Shown here piece by piece: positions 40,698-49,265 of a stretch of 64,000 bases of DNA. Within the stretch, counting starts at the first letter, position 1, and each line of letters opens with the position of its first letter. The notes under the pieces were generated by a model. That model was not told the DNA's origin. It did not search any database and saw only the letters and a program-made list of their open reading frames with translations. Location of the stretch: the NCBI RefSeq assembly GCF_000686845.1, contig NZ_JMLS01000003.1, positions 248,001 through 312,000 on the forward strand, in the 5' to 3' direction. This DNA is from Paenibacillus sp. UNC451MF (GTDB lineage Bacteria > Bacillota > Bacilli > Paenibacillales > NBRC-103111). A program made the translations under genes and the position numbers.

Positions 40698-43001
40698 GTG
40701 AGTCGTCAACTCATAATAAATACCAAGGAAAGCCTTTATTCGGCGATTAAAGAAGCACTACCTGGTGACACTCTAATTTTAAATAATGGGGTTTGGACCG
40801 ATCTTCAACTGGATCTCGACATCTCAGGAACCTTAACCGATCCTATCACACTAAAAGCAGAAACCCCTGGAGAAGTAGTTCTTACAGGAGCATCAACGCT
40901 TACTTTTTTCGGAGAACATCTGGTTGTTGATGGATTGTTCTTCAAGGAGGGGATACAGCCAGGAATCAACGGCAGCATTACGATCATTCGGTTTCTTCCT
41001 GATTCCAAGCATTGCCGCTTGACGAACTCAGCCATTATTGATTGCCACCCGGTCACAGCAGACATTAAAACATTTTGGGTCACTATTGATGGTTCCCATC
41101 ATGAAGTGGATCATTGTTACTTCAAAGGAAAGCTGTATGCGGGACAGTTGATGAGAAGCATGAAATATTCAAACCATAATAGGATTCATACGAACTATTT
41201 TGTAGATATCCCGGCTTATGGCATAAATGGTTTGGAAATCATTCAGGTGATGGGAATCGGAAGCGACGGAGAGCCGGGAAGCGCAGGTGGAGAACATGTC
41301 ATTATTGAGAATAATTTATTCGAGCGAGCCGATGGCGAGTGTGAAGAGGTTATCTCGATCAAATCCAATCATGATGTCATCCGGAACAATACATTTAAGG
41401 ACTCTATCGGAGGACTCGTTATCCGAAGCGGGCATAATACGGTCGTGGAAGGGAACTTCTTTCTGGGCGGCTCGGTAGGAGGAACGAAAGGAATCCGCGT
41501 AACAGGAGAAGATAATGTGGTGCGGGGCAATTATTTATCCAATCTTCAAGGCTTCGCGCTTAGTGTGATGTCAGGGGAGTATATCGACGAGCCTTTAACA
41601 GATGAATGGAAGCCGGTGCTTCGTCAAGGAACCCCTTTAGGACGTGTCCCTGTGTACAACTGGTCCAAGCATAATGTCATTACACACAATCAACTGATCT
41701 ATAACCACGGTCTTGATCTGGATATGGGCATCGGATATAAATCAGCCTGGCCTTCCAAGCAGCGTATTTTGCTTCCGGAGCGTAACGTTATCACCGACAA
41801 TGTAATCGTCAAGGATCGTGGAGAGTCCCTTACTTTTGCTCAGCAAGATCCGAGTGTGATGAATATTGAATTTGCATCGAACCGGTATGCTGACAATAAA
41901 GTGAGCCTACATAATAATGAAGAAATACTGCCCGAAGGATTCGTTCATTCCGAGCTATCTTTAGAGACTTTGAAGGATGGAGATTTCAAGTATTGTGCTG
42001 AAGCAGTCCCATTATCCTTTCAAGGTCTTTTGAACGAATTTGATGTAGGGCCGCAATGGGTGATTCATAAAAGAAACGAGGGTATTCCTCTATTTCAGGC
42101 TCGCGATCAGTTTGCCACGCTGGAGACGGTTCCTTGGGACGCTGAGAAGCACTTGTGGATACTGCGAGCGGGAAGCAGTGATATCTTCGTGGGCAATTGG
42201 CGCATGAAGCTGGATGTCAATCAGCGTGAGGTTTGCCCTTTTGAACGCGATGGCGTATATTATGTTCCTATTCGGAGTTTAGCTGAGAGATTAGGGCTTG
42301 CATCAACCCAGACTAAAGAGAATGAAATTCAAATCCGAGACGATAATCGAATACTGACCCTTCGTGCTGGGAGCTGTATGGTCATGCAAGAAGGGATAGA
42401 GAGCATCGTTCCATTTATTCCTATTGAGCGGCAAAATAATCTGTATCTTCGTGCTGACGAGGCGGCTGAGCTTTTCAGGAAAAGCTTGTATCAGAATGAA
42501 CAAGGGGTTATTGCATTGTCTGATTACAAAGAGGATACGGCTTCTTTTAACAATGAACATGTACTCCATCAAATAGCTCAGCTGTTCAAAGTTGCGGCAA
42601 GCCGTTTTGAGAAAAATATGACGATGCCACCTCAAGGGCATTCACACGGTAAAATTCCAGGAAATACATTAAACGAGGATTCTTCGCTGCAATGGATTTC
42701 CTATGGTGATGGAGAATGGATTCGATACGATCTGGGACAGATCCAAGAGGTAGGGGGAGCCGTGGTTTTGTTACCCATGGGAAATGAAGTGAAGTACTCG
42801 TTCTCTATTGAATCCTCAATGGATGGAGTGGACTGGATCGAGCTATTAACCGGTGTAAGCGACGGAGAACAGGAGAAGCTGCAATTCTCGAGGACATCTG
42901 CCCGCTACGTGCGGATTATCGGTCACAACAATTCGCATAACAATGCGATTCGATTGAATCATGTTCAGTGGTATAACGGGTTGGGTGAACCAATTTCTTA
43001 G
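40698..43001 (+). CDS. PL6-like lyase with stalk-like and discoidin-type domains, no signal peptide
   Basis: The 767-residue protein starts at GTG after AAGGGAGGCC. Residues about 1-420 form a right-handed beta-helix resembling PL6 (chondroitinase B / alginate lyase). The catalytic-type Lys is in VISIKSNHD (K222) and Arg in LVIRSGHN (R243), with repeated 'NxF/NxxI' turns such as IIENNLFERA and VVEGNFFLGG. About 480-600 resembles a copper amine oxidase N-terminal/stalk-type domain (YYVPIRSLAERLGL). The last 150 residues look like an F5/8 type C (discoidin) carbohydrate-binding domain with WIRYDLGQIQEV and ARYVRIIGHN. Family members are normally secreted, but there is no signal peptide here. 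Confidence 0.8.
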   Translation: MSRQLIINTKESLYSAIKEALPGDTLILNNGVWTDLQLDLDISGTLTDPITLKAETPGEVVLTGASTLTFFGEHLVVDGLFFKEGIQPGINGSITIIRFLPDSKHCRLTNSAIIDCHPVTADIKTFWVTIDGSHHEVDHCYFKGKLYAGQLMRSMKYSNHNRIHTNYFVDIPAYGINGLEIIQVMGIGSDGEPGSAGGEHVIIENNLFERADGECEEVISIKSNHDVIRNNTFKDSIGGLVIRSGHNTVVEGNFFLGGSVGGTKGIRVTGEDNVVRGNYLSNLQGFALSVMSGEYIDEPLTDEWKPVLRQGTPLGRVPVYNWSKHNVITHNQLIYNHGLDLDMGIGYKSAWPSKQRILLPERNVITDNVIVKDRGESLTFAQQDPSVMNIEFASNRYADNKVSLHNNEEILPEGFVHSELSLETLKDGDFKYCAEAVPLSFQGLLNEFDVGPQWVIHKRNEGIPLFQARDQFATLETVPWDAEKHLWILRAGSSDIFVGNWRMKLDVNQREVCPFERDGVYYVPIRSLAERLGLASTQTKENEIQIRDDNRILTLRAGSCMVMQEGIESIVPFIPIERQNNLYLRADEAAELFRKSLYQNEQGVIALSDYKEDTASFNNEHVLHQIAQLFKVAASRFEKNMTMPPQGHSHGKIPGNTLNEDSSLQWISYGDGEWIRYDLGQIQEVGGAVVLLPMGNEVKYSFSIESSMDGVDWIELLTGVSDGEQEKLQFSRTSARYVRIIGHNNSHNNAIRLNHVQWYNGLGEPIS

Positions 43002-43030
43002 TAGCTTTCTTTTGAATTTATAATAGTCAC

Positions 43031-43067
43031 AAGCCTCGGAAGTTTCTTGTTCCGGGGTTTTCTTTTT
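43031..43067 (+). terminator. Terminator after the PL6-like gene
   Basis: GCCTCGGAA (43033-43041) pairs with TTCCGGGGT (43050-43058), followed by a T-rich stretch. Confidence 0.7.
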
Positions 43068-43150
43068 ACACTTAGGCTCTAAAGGTTAGTTTAATACAAA
43101 TTTTAGTTAACTATAGACATCTAGATTATAAGAAAAATAATGTAGAATAA

Positions 43151-43164
43151 TGAAAGCGCCAACA
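43151..43164 (+). promoter_or_regulatory. cre box (CcpA site)
   Basis: TGAAAGCGCCAACA matches 13 of 14 positions of TGWAARCGYTWNCW. Located 180 bases before the binding-protein start, it suggests carbon catabolite control of the locus. Confidence 0.5.
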
Positions 43165-43263
43165 TACAGGGTTGCAAATATGAGGAGATGGTTAAGTCAA
43201 GTAAGATGTGGGTTTATTTTTCAGGATATTGCTTGTCAAAAATCAAAGTGTTTTCATTCAAAA

Positions 43264-43277
43264 TGTAAACGCTTAAT
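43264..43277 (+). promoter_or_regulatory. Second cre box
   Basis: TGTAAACGCTTAAT matches 13 of 14 positions of the cre consensus. It lies 65 bases before the binding-protein start, where bound CcpA would block transcription. Confidence 0.5.
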
Positions 43278-43342
43278 TTGTTGTAGGCAAAAAGTGAGTT
43301 GCGAATAAAGAGTTTTATAAAAATGAGGGGACAGTGATTCAC

Positions 43343-44656
43343 ATGAACAAGAAATGGGTTGCAAGTACGTTGGCATTAATGCTAACAATGGGGATTGGAG
43401 CGGGATGTGCCAAACAAGAAGAGGCAGCACCTGTACAGCCTGAGCAAGCAAAAAGTAAAATCGGGACCAATCCAATTACACTCAGTGTATTTACGGAAGT
43501 GCCTATGTCCCCGGATGATTTTGAAAAGCTTATTGCCGGACCGGTCAAAGCCAAGTATCCTAGTGTAACGTTGGAACGAAGCGAGAAGGCTAAAGGAAAT
43601 GAAATTACGGATCGGATTGCCGCAGGCACGATACCAGATATTTTATTGTCTGGCTTTTACTTCATACCGAATCTTACGGATACCGGAATGCTCTTGGAAA
43701 TAGACGATCGGATTAAACAGAACAATGTTGACTTGTCTGCCTTCGAACCTGTCGTAATCGACGCTTTGAAAGGGTTCCGTGATGGTAAGTTGGTAGCACT
43801 TCCATTTTACATGGGAACAACGGCGTTATTTTATAACAAAGATATTTTTGATCGATTTGGTGTTCCTTATCCCAAGGATGGTATGACCTGGAACGAAGCT
43901 ACCGAGCTAGCTCGCAAGCTTACCCGCAGTGATGGAGGAGTTAATTACCAAGGCTTGAACCCGGGAAGCTGGGACACACTCGGAAGCCAATTGAGCTTGC
44001 AGAAGATTGATCCGGCTACTAACAAAGCCATGGTGAACAGTGACGGTTATCGTAAGGTTCTGACCTTGCTGCAGGATATTAACTCTATTCCTAATATAGA
44101 TCCAAAAATGAAGGCGATGGATGCCTTTACTAAAGACCGGAATTTGGCCATGTATTCTTTCTGGTGGACGGATGTCGTTACAAAAATGGAAGAGGCCGCA
44201 AAAGCTGGTAGTCCCGGGAATTGGGATATCGTTTCCACACCAACCTTCCAGGATAAGCCGGGTGTAGGGGCCAAAGTGGACGCTCATATTCTTATGGTTT
44301 CTTCCCAAACAAAATATAAGGACGAAGCTTTCGAAATTATTAAATTCCTGACTACATCTCCAGAGGTTCAAACGGAAGTTGCCAAGACAGGAAGAATCCC
44401 TGTTCAAACAAATAAGGAGATTCGCAAGCATTTGGGTGAGAATTATCAAAGCTTGAAAGGCAAAAACCTGGATGCTATATTCAAAAATAAAATGGCTCCG
44501 CTGCCGAAATTCCATGTACTCGACAGCAGTGCAGTGGGCAAGCCGATGGGTGATGCAGTGACGGCTGTTACGCAAAATAATGTAGATATCAATACAGCGC
44601 TTCGTCAAGCGGAAGAGGCGGTCAATAAAAACATCGAACAATTAATGAAGAAGTAA
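43343..44656 (+). CDS. Extracellular sugar-binding lipoprotein (orphan, family 1)
   Basis: The 437-residue lipoprotein has a signal peptide (MNKKWVASTLALMLTMGIG) and lipobox-like GAGC. The mature protein is a family 1 binding protein with ITDRIAAGTIPDILL, LPFYMGTTALFYNKDIF and RFGVPYPKDGMTWNEATELA. The last stretch is nearly the same as in the binding protein at 57.9 kb (RFGVPYPTDGMKWDQ), so the two are paralogues. No permease pair follows directly; the next permeases (47.4 kb) have their own large binding protein. It may share a permease elsewhere. ATG 43343 gives a normal signal peptide; GTG 43334 is closer to GAGGGG and is possible. Confidence 0.85.
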   Translation: MNKKWVASTLALMLTMGIGAGCAKQEEAAPVQPEQAKSKIGTNPITLSVFTEVPMSPDDFEKLIAGPVKAKYPSVTLERSEKAKGNEITDRIAAGTIPDILLSGFYFIPNLTDTGMLLEIDDRIKQNNVDLSAFEPVVIDALKGFRDGKLVALPFYMGTTALFYNKDIFDRFGVPYPKDGMTWNEATELARKLTRSDGGVNYQGLNPGSWDTLGSQLSLQKIDPATNKAMVNSDGYRKVLTLLQDINSIPNIDPKMKAMDAFTKDRNLAMYSFWWTDVVTKMEEAAKAGSPGNWDIVSTPTFQDKPGVGAKVDAHILMVSSQTKYKDEAFEIIKFLTTSPEVQTEVAKTGRIPVQTNKEIRKHLGENYQSLKGKNLDAIFKNKMAPLPKFHVLDSSAVGKPMGDAVTAVTQNNVDINTALRQAEEAVNKNIEQLMKK

Positions 44657-44670
44657 ATTATTTTATAAAA

Positions 44671-44705
44671 AAAACCAATCAGAATGTTTCTGGTTGGTTT
44701 TTTTA
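44671..44705 (+). terminator. Rho-independent terminator
   Basis: AAACCAATCAGAA (44672-44684) pairs with TTTCTGGTTGGTTT (44687-44700) and a T-run follows. Confidence 0.85.
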
Positions 44706-44849
44706 GCATCTGAACCTCTATCAGGTGTTTGGATGGTAAAGGTTTTACTAAGTTATAGTTTTTTCTTTAAGTCATGTCGTCGGTTGTAGTGTGCATATGG
44801 TATGCTTTGTAAAAGCAGGTACGAAATGCCGAATTATTGCAACTAAGAT

Positions 44850-44863
44850 TGAATCCGCTTTCA
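44850..44863 (+). promoter_or_regulatory. cre-like box before the second AraC-type regulator
   Basis: TGAATCCGCTTTCA matches 12 of 14 positions of the cre consensus and has symmetric outer arms (TGAA/TTCA). It lies about 45-55 bases before the regulator start. Confidence 0.35.
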
Positions 44864-44914
44864 ATATGATTGGGGTGTACCGCTAATCCGACAGTAACAG
44901 GGGAGATGGAGCTG

Positions 44915-47203
44915 TTGAAAGGAACCTTATCTGCAAGATTTAAGGTCATTTATGGCCTTGTGTTTTTAATGATTATTTCTACTACTGCCTGGTTATCGTA
45001 TCTTAGCTCCAAAGGTAGTCTGGAAGAGCAGCTTAAGAATTCGAATATTGCTTTACTGAACCTGGTTCAACAGAAAATCGAAATGATTTTGCGGGAAATC
45101 GATACCAATACGATTAACTTCATTCAGGAGCCTGAGGTGGCCTTCTTCTTAAACGGAAGGTATACGAACGACGATCTGCGGTTTAACCACTTTAATGTAC
45201 TCAATACGAAGTTCAAGGTGTTAATGAACGCTAACAGCAATATTTCATCCTTCTACCTTTACTCGCTTCAGAACAAGAGCTTGTTGACGGACAGTACGTT
45301 TTCCGACGAAGTGGATTTCTACGATATGAATTGGTTGACTGCTTTTAACAAGATGCAGCGCTACCACCAGTGGCTGGATGCTCGCAAAATAACAACGGTC
45401 AGCTCCGGATTGCAGCTGGATAAAAACGTAATCACTCTCGTTCGTCAATTCCCGTTGATCAGTAATCCGCAATTCCGCAAAGGTGCCATCATTGTGAACA
45501 TCGACGAGCGTACAATAGCAAACTTGATGGAAGATGTCGACAACCAGCGGCTTGGGCAAACCATGGTCATCAATGACCAGGGCATGATTATTTCCTCTAA
45601 GAATAAGAGTCAGCTCTACAAGCCTTTGAGCAGCATCGAGGGCGCTCCCGATCTGGACAAACTGCAAGGAAGCGGCTATACGATGATGGAAACCCATAAC
45701 GGGAGCTTTACAACCTTCTTTGTAACGTCAAGCTATAATGGCTGGAAATACATAAGCGTAGTTCCGAACCTGGTCATGAATCGACCGCTGGAATTCGTTC
45801 GCAATGTGCTTTTGTTCATCGCTTCCGGGATGTTTCTAGTAGCCCTCGCGCTTGTTTATGCGGTAAGCAGCTACACGTTCCGTCCTTTGGAGAGGTTTTT
45901 TCGGTCATTTACAGAAAGGAAGCTGGATCGTCCCGACGATTTGACGTATTTGGAGAAATTTTTCAAGCAAATGATGTCTGACAATGAGTCTTTGCAAAAA
46001 CAAATGCATGAAAGCTTGCCTGCCTTGAAATGGCGCTTAATTATGAGCTTGCTCATGGCGGACAAAACTAGCTATAACAGGATGAAAAATTATTTTGACA
46101 TTTTGGGCATTGATTTCTTCGAAGCCCGCTTCGTCGTACTAGTGATAGAGCTGGACCGCAAGCAGCATGTTGCTTCTCCACGCGATGTATACTTGTTCAC
46201 CTATGCAATCAGTAACGTGGCGGATGAACTGGTAGCCGGCGTCTGTAAAGGGGTGTCAGTGGAGGTAAGCGACGGAATTGTCGCCGTCATCATGAGCTTC
46301 GAGGAAGACGATCCGAAGCATAATCAGATTCAGGCGCTTCAAATAGCTGATCTAGTGAGAAACTATGTTGCCGCGCATTTTAAACAAACCGTAACCATCG
46401 GCGTCGGGGGTTCCTATCTCGATCTTGAAGGGATTCATGAGTCGTATCGGGAAGCGCAGAATGCGGTGAAATACAAGCTGATTATGGGTGATAACACGGT
46501 TATTTCCATTGATGATATTGCAGGTAACCACAACGATAAATTTTACAGGGTTTGGGCGATGAGCGATACGGTTGTCGGTTTGATCCGTGATACGGATAAA
46601 GTGAAGCTGGAAAGCCAGCTCGAAAAGCTGTTTGTTGAGACCATCAAGAGCAATGCGCCGCCGGAAATGATCAAGCAAATGTGCATCCAATTGATTATGA
46701 AGTCCATCAAAGCGATTTCGGACAAAGGGCTCGACATCAAGCAATTTCTCGATCCGAAGGAGAATATTTATCATCGCATAGATTCATGTGCCAATGTAGA
46801 CGAAATCCGAAGCTATATTTCTCTGTTTCTTCATGAGCTGATCGTACGAACAGAGGAGAAAAGGGAGAACAGGAGTCCAAGCGATACGGTTCATCAGATC
46901 ATTGCTTATTTGGAGCAAAATTACATGGATAGCAATTTGTCACTCAACCTGATCGCTTCCGATTTCAAATTAAGCGTTCCTTATCTAAGCAAGATGTTCA
47001 AAGAAACGATGGAGATGAATTTCATGGATTACCTGATACAAGTTCGGATGGAAAAATCGAAACAGCTGCTGAAGGATCCGAAGCTGAAAATTCAGGTGGT
47101 TGCGGAACAAGTTGGCTATAACAATGCTCAAAGTTTTATTCGAATATTCAAGAAGTATACAGGGCAAACCCCAGGTGAATACAGGGAACATCCTTCAGCT
47201 TAA
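44915..47203 (+). CDS. Membrane-bound AraC-family regulator (second copy)
   Basis: This protein of about 762 residues has the same architecture as the 2.7-kb regulator. A first helix (VIYGLVFLMIISTTAWLSYL, about 10-30) is followed by an extracellular sensor, a second helix near 300-320 (VLLFIASGMFLVALALVYAV), a long cytoplasmic part and a C-terminal AraC domain with LSLNLIASDFKLSVPYLSKM and VVAEQVGYNNAQSFIRIFKK. It probably controls the transporter operon that begins 157 bases downstream. The start is uncertain: TTG at 44915 is 9 bases after GGGGAG, while ATG at 44906 directly abuts that site. A cre-like box precedes it. Confidence 0.82.
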   Translation: MKGTLSARFKVIYGLVFLMIISTTAWLSYLSSKGSLEEQLKNSNIALLNLVQQKIEMILREIDTNTINFIQEPEVAFFLNGRYTNDDLRFNHFNVLNTKFKVLMNANSNISSFYLYSLQNKSLLTDSTFSDEVDFYDMNWLTAFNKMQRYHQWLDARKITTVSSGLQLDKNVITLVRQFPLISNPQFRKGAIIVNIDERTIANLMEDVDNQRLGQTMVINDQGMIISSKNKSQLYKPLSSIEGAPDLDKLQGSGYTMMETHNGSFTTFFVTSSYNGWKYISVVPNLVMNRPLEFVRNVLLFIASGMFLVALALVYAVSSYTFRPLERFFRSFTERKLDRPDDLTYLEKFFKQMMSDNESLQKQMHESLPALKWRLIMSLLMADKTSYNRMKNYFDILGIDFFEARFVVLVIELDRKQHVASPRDVYLFTYAISNVADELVAGVCKGVSVEVSDGIVAVIMSFEEDDPKHNQIQALQIADLVRNYVAAHFKQTVTIGVGGSYLDLEGIHESYREAQNAVKYKLIMGDNTVISIDDIAGNHNDKFYRVWAMSDTVVGLIRDTDKVKLESQLEKLFVETIKSNAPPEMIKQMCIQLIMKSIKAISDKGLDIKQFLDPKENIYHRIDSCANVDEIRSYISLFLHELIVRTEEKRENRSPSDTVHQIIAYLEQNYMDSNLSLNLIASDFKLSVPYLSKMFKETMEMNFMDYLIQVRMEKSKQLLKDPKLKIQVVAEQVGYNNAQSFIRIFKKYTGQTPGEYREHPSA

Positions 47204-47265
47204 AAAAGGTGAATGGATTAAAACCGGTGTATCGAACAAAATCAAACCCCAGCTTAAAAAAAGTG
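47196..47265 (+). repeat. Direct repeat CAGCTTAAAAAA(G/A)GTG
   Basis: CAGCTTAAAAAAGGTG at 47196-47211 and CAGCTTAAAAAAAGTG at 47250-47265 differ at one position and start 54 bases apart, in the gap between the regulator and permease genes. The first copy overlaps the regulator's stop codon. A binding role for the AraC-type regulator is possible. Confidence 0.35.
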
Positions 47266-47359
47266 CAGAACCTAAAAACGGAATATATTCAAACAACACG
47301 TGCAGCGTATACGATAACGGTGAATCGGCAGAAGCAAAAAAAAGAGGGGAGGTGGAACT

Positions 47360-48331
47360 ATGAATTCGCAAATCGGTGACGTCACAAGTCAAACAGGAGT
47401 CACGCAGTCCGTATTGGCAAGAAGGATGAAGGCGATGTGGAAATATATCAAACGGGATAAGTACTTGTATTTGCTGCTGCTGCCCATCTTGGCATATTAT
47501 CTTCTGTTCAAATATGCGCCGATGTTCGGAGAAATCATCGCATTCAAAAATTATCGTTTTGCCGACGGCATCTGGGGGAGCAAGTGGGTTGGGCTCAAGC
47601 ACTTTGAGAGATTGTTCACAAGTCCGGATTTTTTCAACGTATTGAAAAACACGCTGCTGCTCAACGTGTACAGCATTGTATTTGCTTTTCCGGTTCCCAT
47701 TGTTCTTGCCATACTACTGAATGAGGTGCGGATTGAGTGGTATAAACGAACCATACAAAATTTGCTCTACATTCCTCATTTTATTTCCTGGGTCGTATTG
47801 GGTGGTATCGTCATCGCTCTATTGTCGCCTTCAACAGGAATCGTGAACACCGTAATCAAGCTGCTCGGCATCGAGCCCGTTTACTTCATGGCAAGCAATT
47901 TCTGGTGGCCGATCGTGTTCATTTTATCTGGGATTTGGCAGAGTGCTGGCTGGGGGACGATTCTATACTTGGCTGCGATGGCAGGTATCGATCCGCAATT
48001 ATACGAGGCGGCAAAAATCGATGGTGCGAGCAAGATAAGACGAATTTGGCATGTAACTTTACCGGGTATTCGCAGCACGATTGCGATCTTGCTTATTTTA
48101 AGAGTCGGTCAGATGATGGATGTTGGCTTTGAGCACATATTTATTTTACAAAACAAAGCTGTTTATGAGGTATCAAACGTTATTAGTACGTACGTGTACA
48201 ATGTGGGGCTCGTTGGCTCCCAATACAGCTATACGACGGCACTGGGGCTGTTCCAATCAGTGATCGGCCTTATTCTGGTCGTTAGTGTTAACAAAATCAT
48301 CAAAGCTCTGGGCGAAAACGGACTATGGTAA
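47360..48331 (+). CDS. LplB-like ABC sugar transporter permease
   Basis: The 323-residue permease has six helices and the LplB signature parts YLLLLPILAYYLLFKYAPMF, GEIIAFKNYRFADG, and the EAA loop LYEAAKIDGASKIRRIWHV. It is a close relative in layout of the 5.3-kb permease. GGGGAGGTGG precedes the ATG. The partner permease starts 11 bases after the stop. No ATPase gene is nearby. Confidence 0.88.
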   Translation: MNSQIGDVTSQTGVTQSVLARRMKAMWKYIKRDKYLYLLLLPILAYYLLFKYAPMFGEIIAFKNYRFADGIWGSKWVGLKHFERLFTSPDFFNVLKNTLLLNVYSIVFAFPVPIVLAILLNEVRIEWYKRTIQNLLYIPHFISWVVLGGIVIALLSPSTGIVNTVIKLLGIEPVYFMASNFWWPIVFILSGIWQSAGWGTILYLAAMAGIDPQLYEAAKIDGASKIRRIWHVTLPGIRSTIAILLILRVGQMMDVGFEHIFILQNKAVYEVSNVISTYVYNVGLVGSQYSYTTALGLFQSVIGLILVVSVNKIIKALGENGLW

Positions 48332-48342
48332 GGGGGGAGCGA

Positions 48343-49239
48343 ATGACCAGAGGTTCCGCGTTAACATCAAGATGGATATATGGTTTGGTGTATATATTTC
48401 TGGCGTTTCTCGCCATATTGACTTTATTTCCTTTCGTCAATGTGCTGGCTACGTCCATGAGCGGCTCGAGGGCGATCAGCTCCGGGGAAGTATTTCTGTG
48501 GCCTAAGGATGTGACATTCACCTCCTTCCAAAATCTCATTGAGGACGGACAACTGCTCGTAGCCATGAAAAATACGGTGCTCATCACGGTAGTAGGAACG
48601 GCGCTTAACCTTATTGCGACGATAATGGCAGCCTATCCGCTCAGTCGCAGAAGGTTGAAGGGGCGAAATTTCATTTTGATGGTCATCACGTTTACCATGC
48701 TGTTCGGGGGAGGCTTGATTCCGAACTATATTTTGATCAAGTCCCTAGGCATCATGAATTCTTACTGGGCGTTATGGCTGCCGGGACTGCTAAGCACGTA
48801 CAACTTTTTTGTTATGAAAACATTTTTCGAAAATTTGCCAACTGAGCTGGAAGAATCGGCAGCTATTGACGGAGCCAATGATTTACTTATTATATGGAGA
48901 ATCATTCTTCCTCTGTCGCTTCCGATTATCGCCGCACTGACGTTGTTTTATGCGGTGGGTTGGTGGAATTCTTATATGAGTGTGCTGATGTACATCACAA
49001 GCTCGGGCAAGCAGTCACTTATGGTTAAGCTGCTGCAAATGATCGATACGACAAGCCAGAGCTTGCTGAATGCGAATGCAACGAACGGCGGAGAGGGAGC
49101 AACGATGCAGACCTTGCTATCACCTGAAGGAGTTCGGGCAGCAGCGATAATCATCTCGGTAACCCCTATCTTATGTGTATATCCGTTCTTGCAAAAATAT
49201 TTCGTCAAGGGTGTTTTGATTGGTTCTCTGAAAGGTTGA
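48343..49239 (+). CDS. LplC-like ABC sugar transporter permease
   Basis: The 298-residue permease starts MTRGSALTSRWIYG. It has NVLATSMSGSRAISSGEVFL, GGLIPNYILIKSLGI, the EAA loop LEESAAIDGANDLLIIWRI and the terminal KYFVKGVLIGSLKG. It pairs with the upstream LplB-like protein. I place the start at ATG 48343 because GGGGGGAG lies 5 bases before it; an in-frame ATG at 48325 overlaps the previous gene. Confidence 0.88.
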   Translation: MTRGSALTSRWIYGLVYIFLAFLAILTLFPFVNVLATSMSGSRAISSGEVFLWPKDVTFTSFQNLIEDGQLLVAMKNTVLITVVGTALNLIATIMAAYPLSRRRLKGRNFILMVITFTMLFGGGLIPNYILIKSLGIMNSYWALWLPGLLSTYNFFVMKTFFENLPTELEESAAIDGANDLLIIWRIILPLSLPIIAALTLFYAVGWWNSYMSVLMYITSSGKQSLMVKLLQMIDTTSQSLLNANATNGGEGATMQTLLSPEGVRAAAIIISVTPILCVYPFLQKYFVKGVLIGSLKG

Positions 49240-49265
49240 TCCCATATGAGGAGGCGGAGAAGTCG

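Larger units (their letters stand above)
43068..43342 (+). other. AT-rich regulatory region before the second binding-protein gene
   Basis: No gene is seen in the AT-rich gap. It holds two cre-like boxes (listed separately). No promoter is convincing; TTGTCA near 43233 has a poor -10. GAGGGG at 43325-43330 is the ribosome site of the next gene. Confidence 0.4.

Noticed and set aside
43907-44641. 244-codon antisense frame in the second binding-protein gene
   Set aside because: No ribosome site, no recognisable domain; complement of a clear lipoprotein gene.
47100-47363. Small frame bridging the regulator end and permease start
   Set aside because: Overlaps the AraC domain, low-complexity Lys/Asn content and no good ribosome site.
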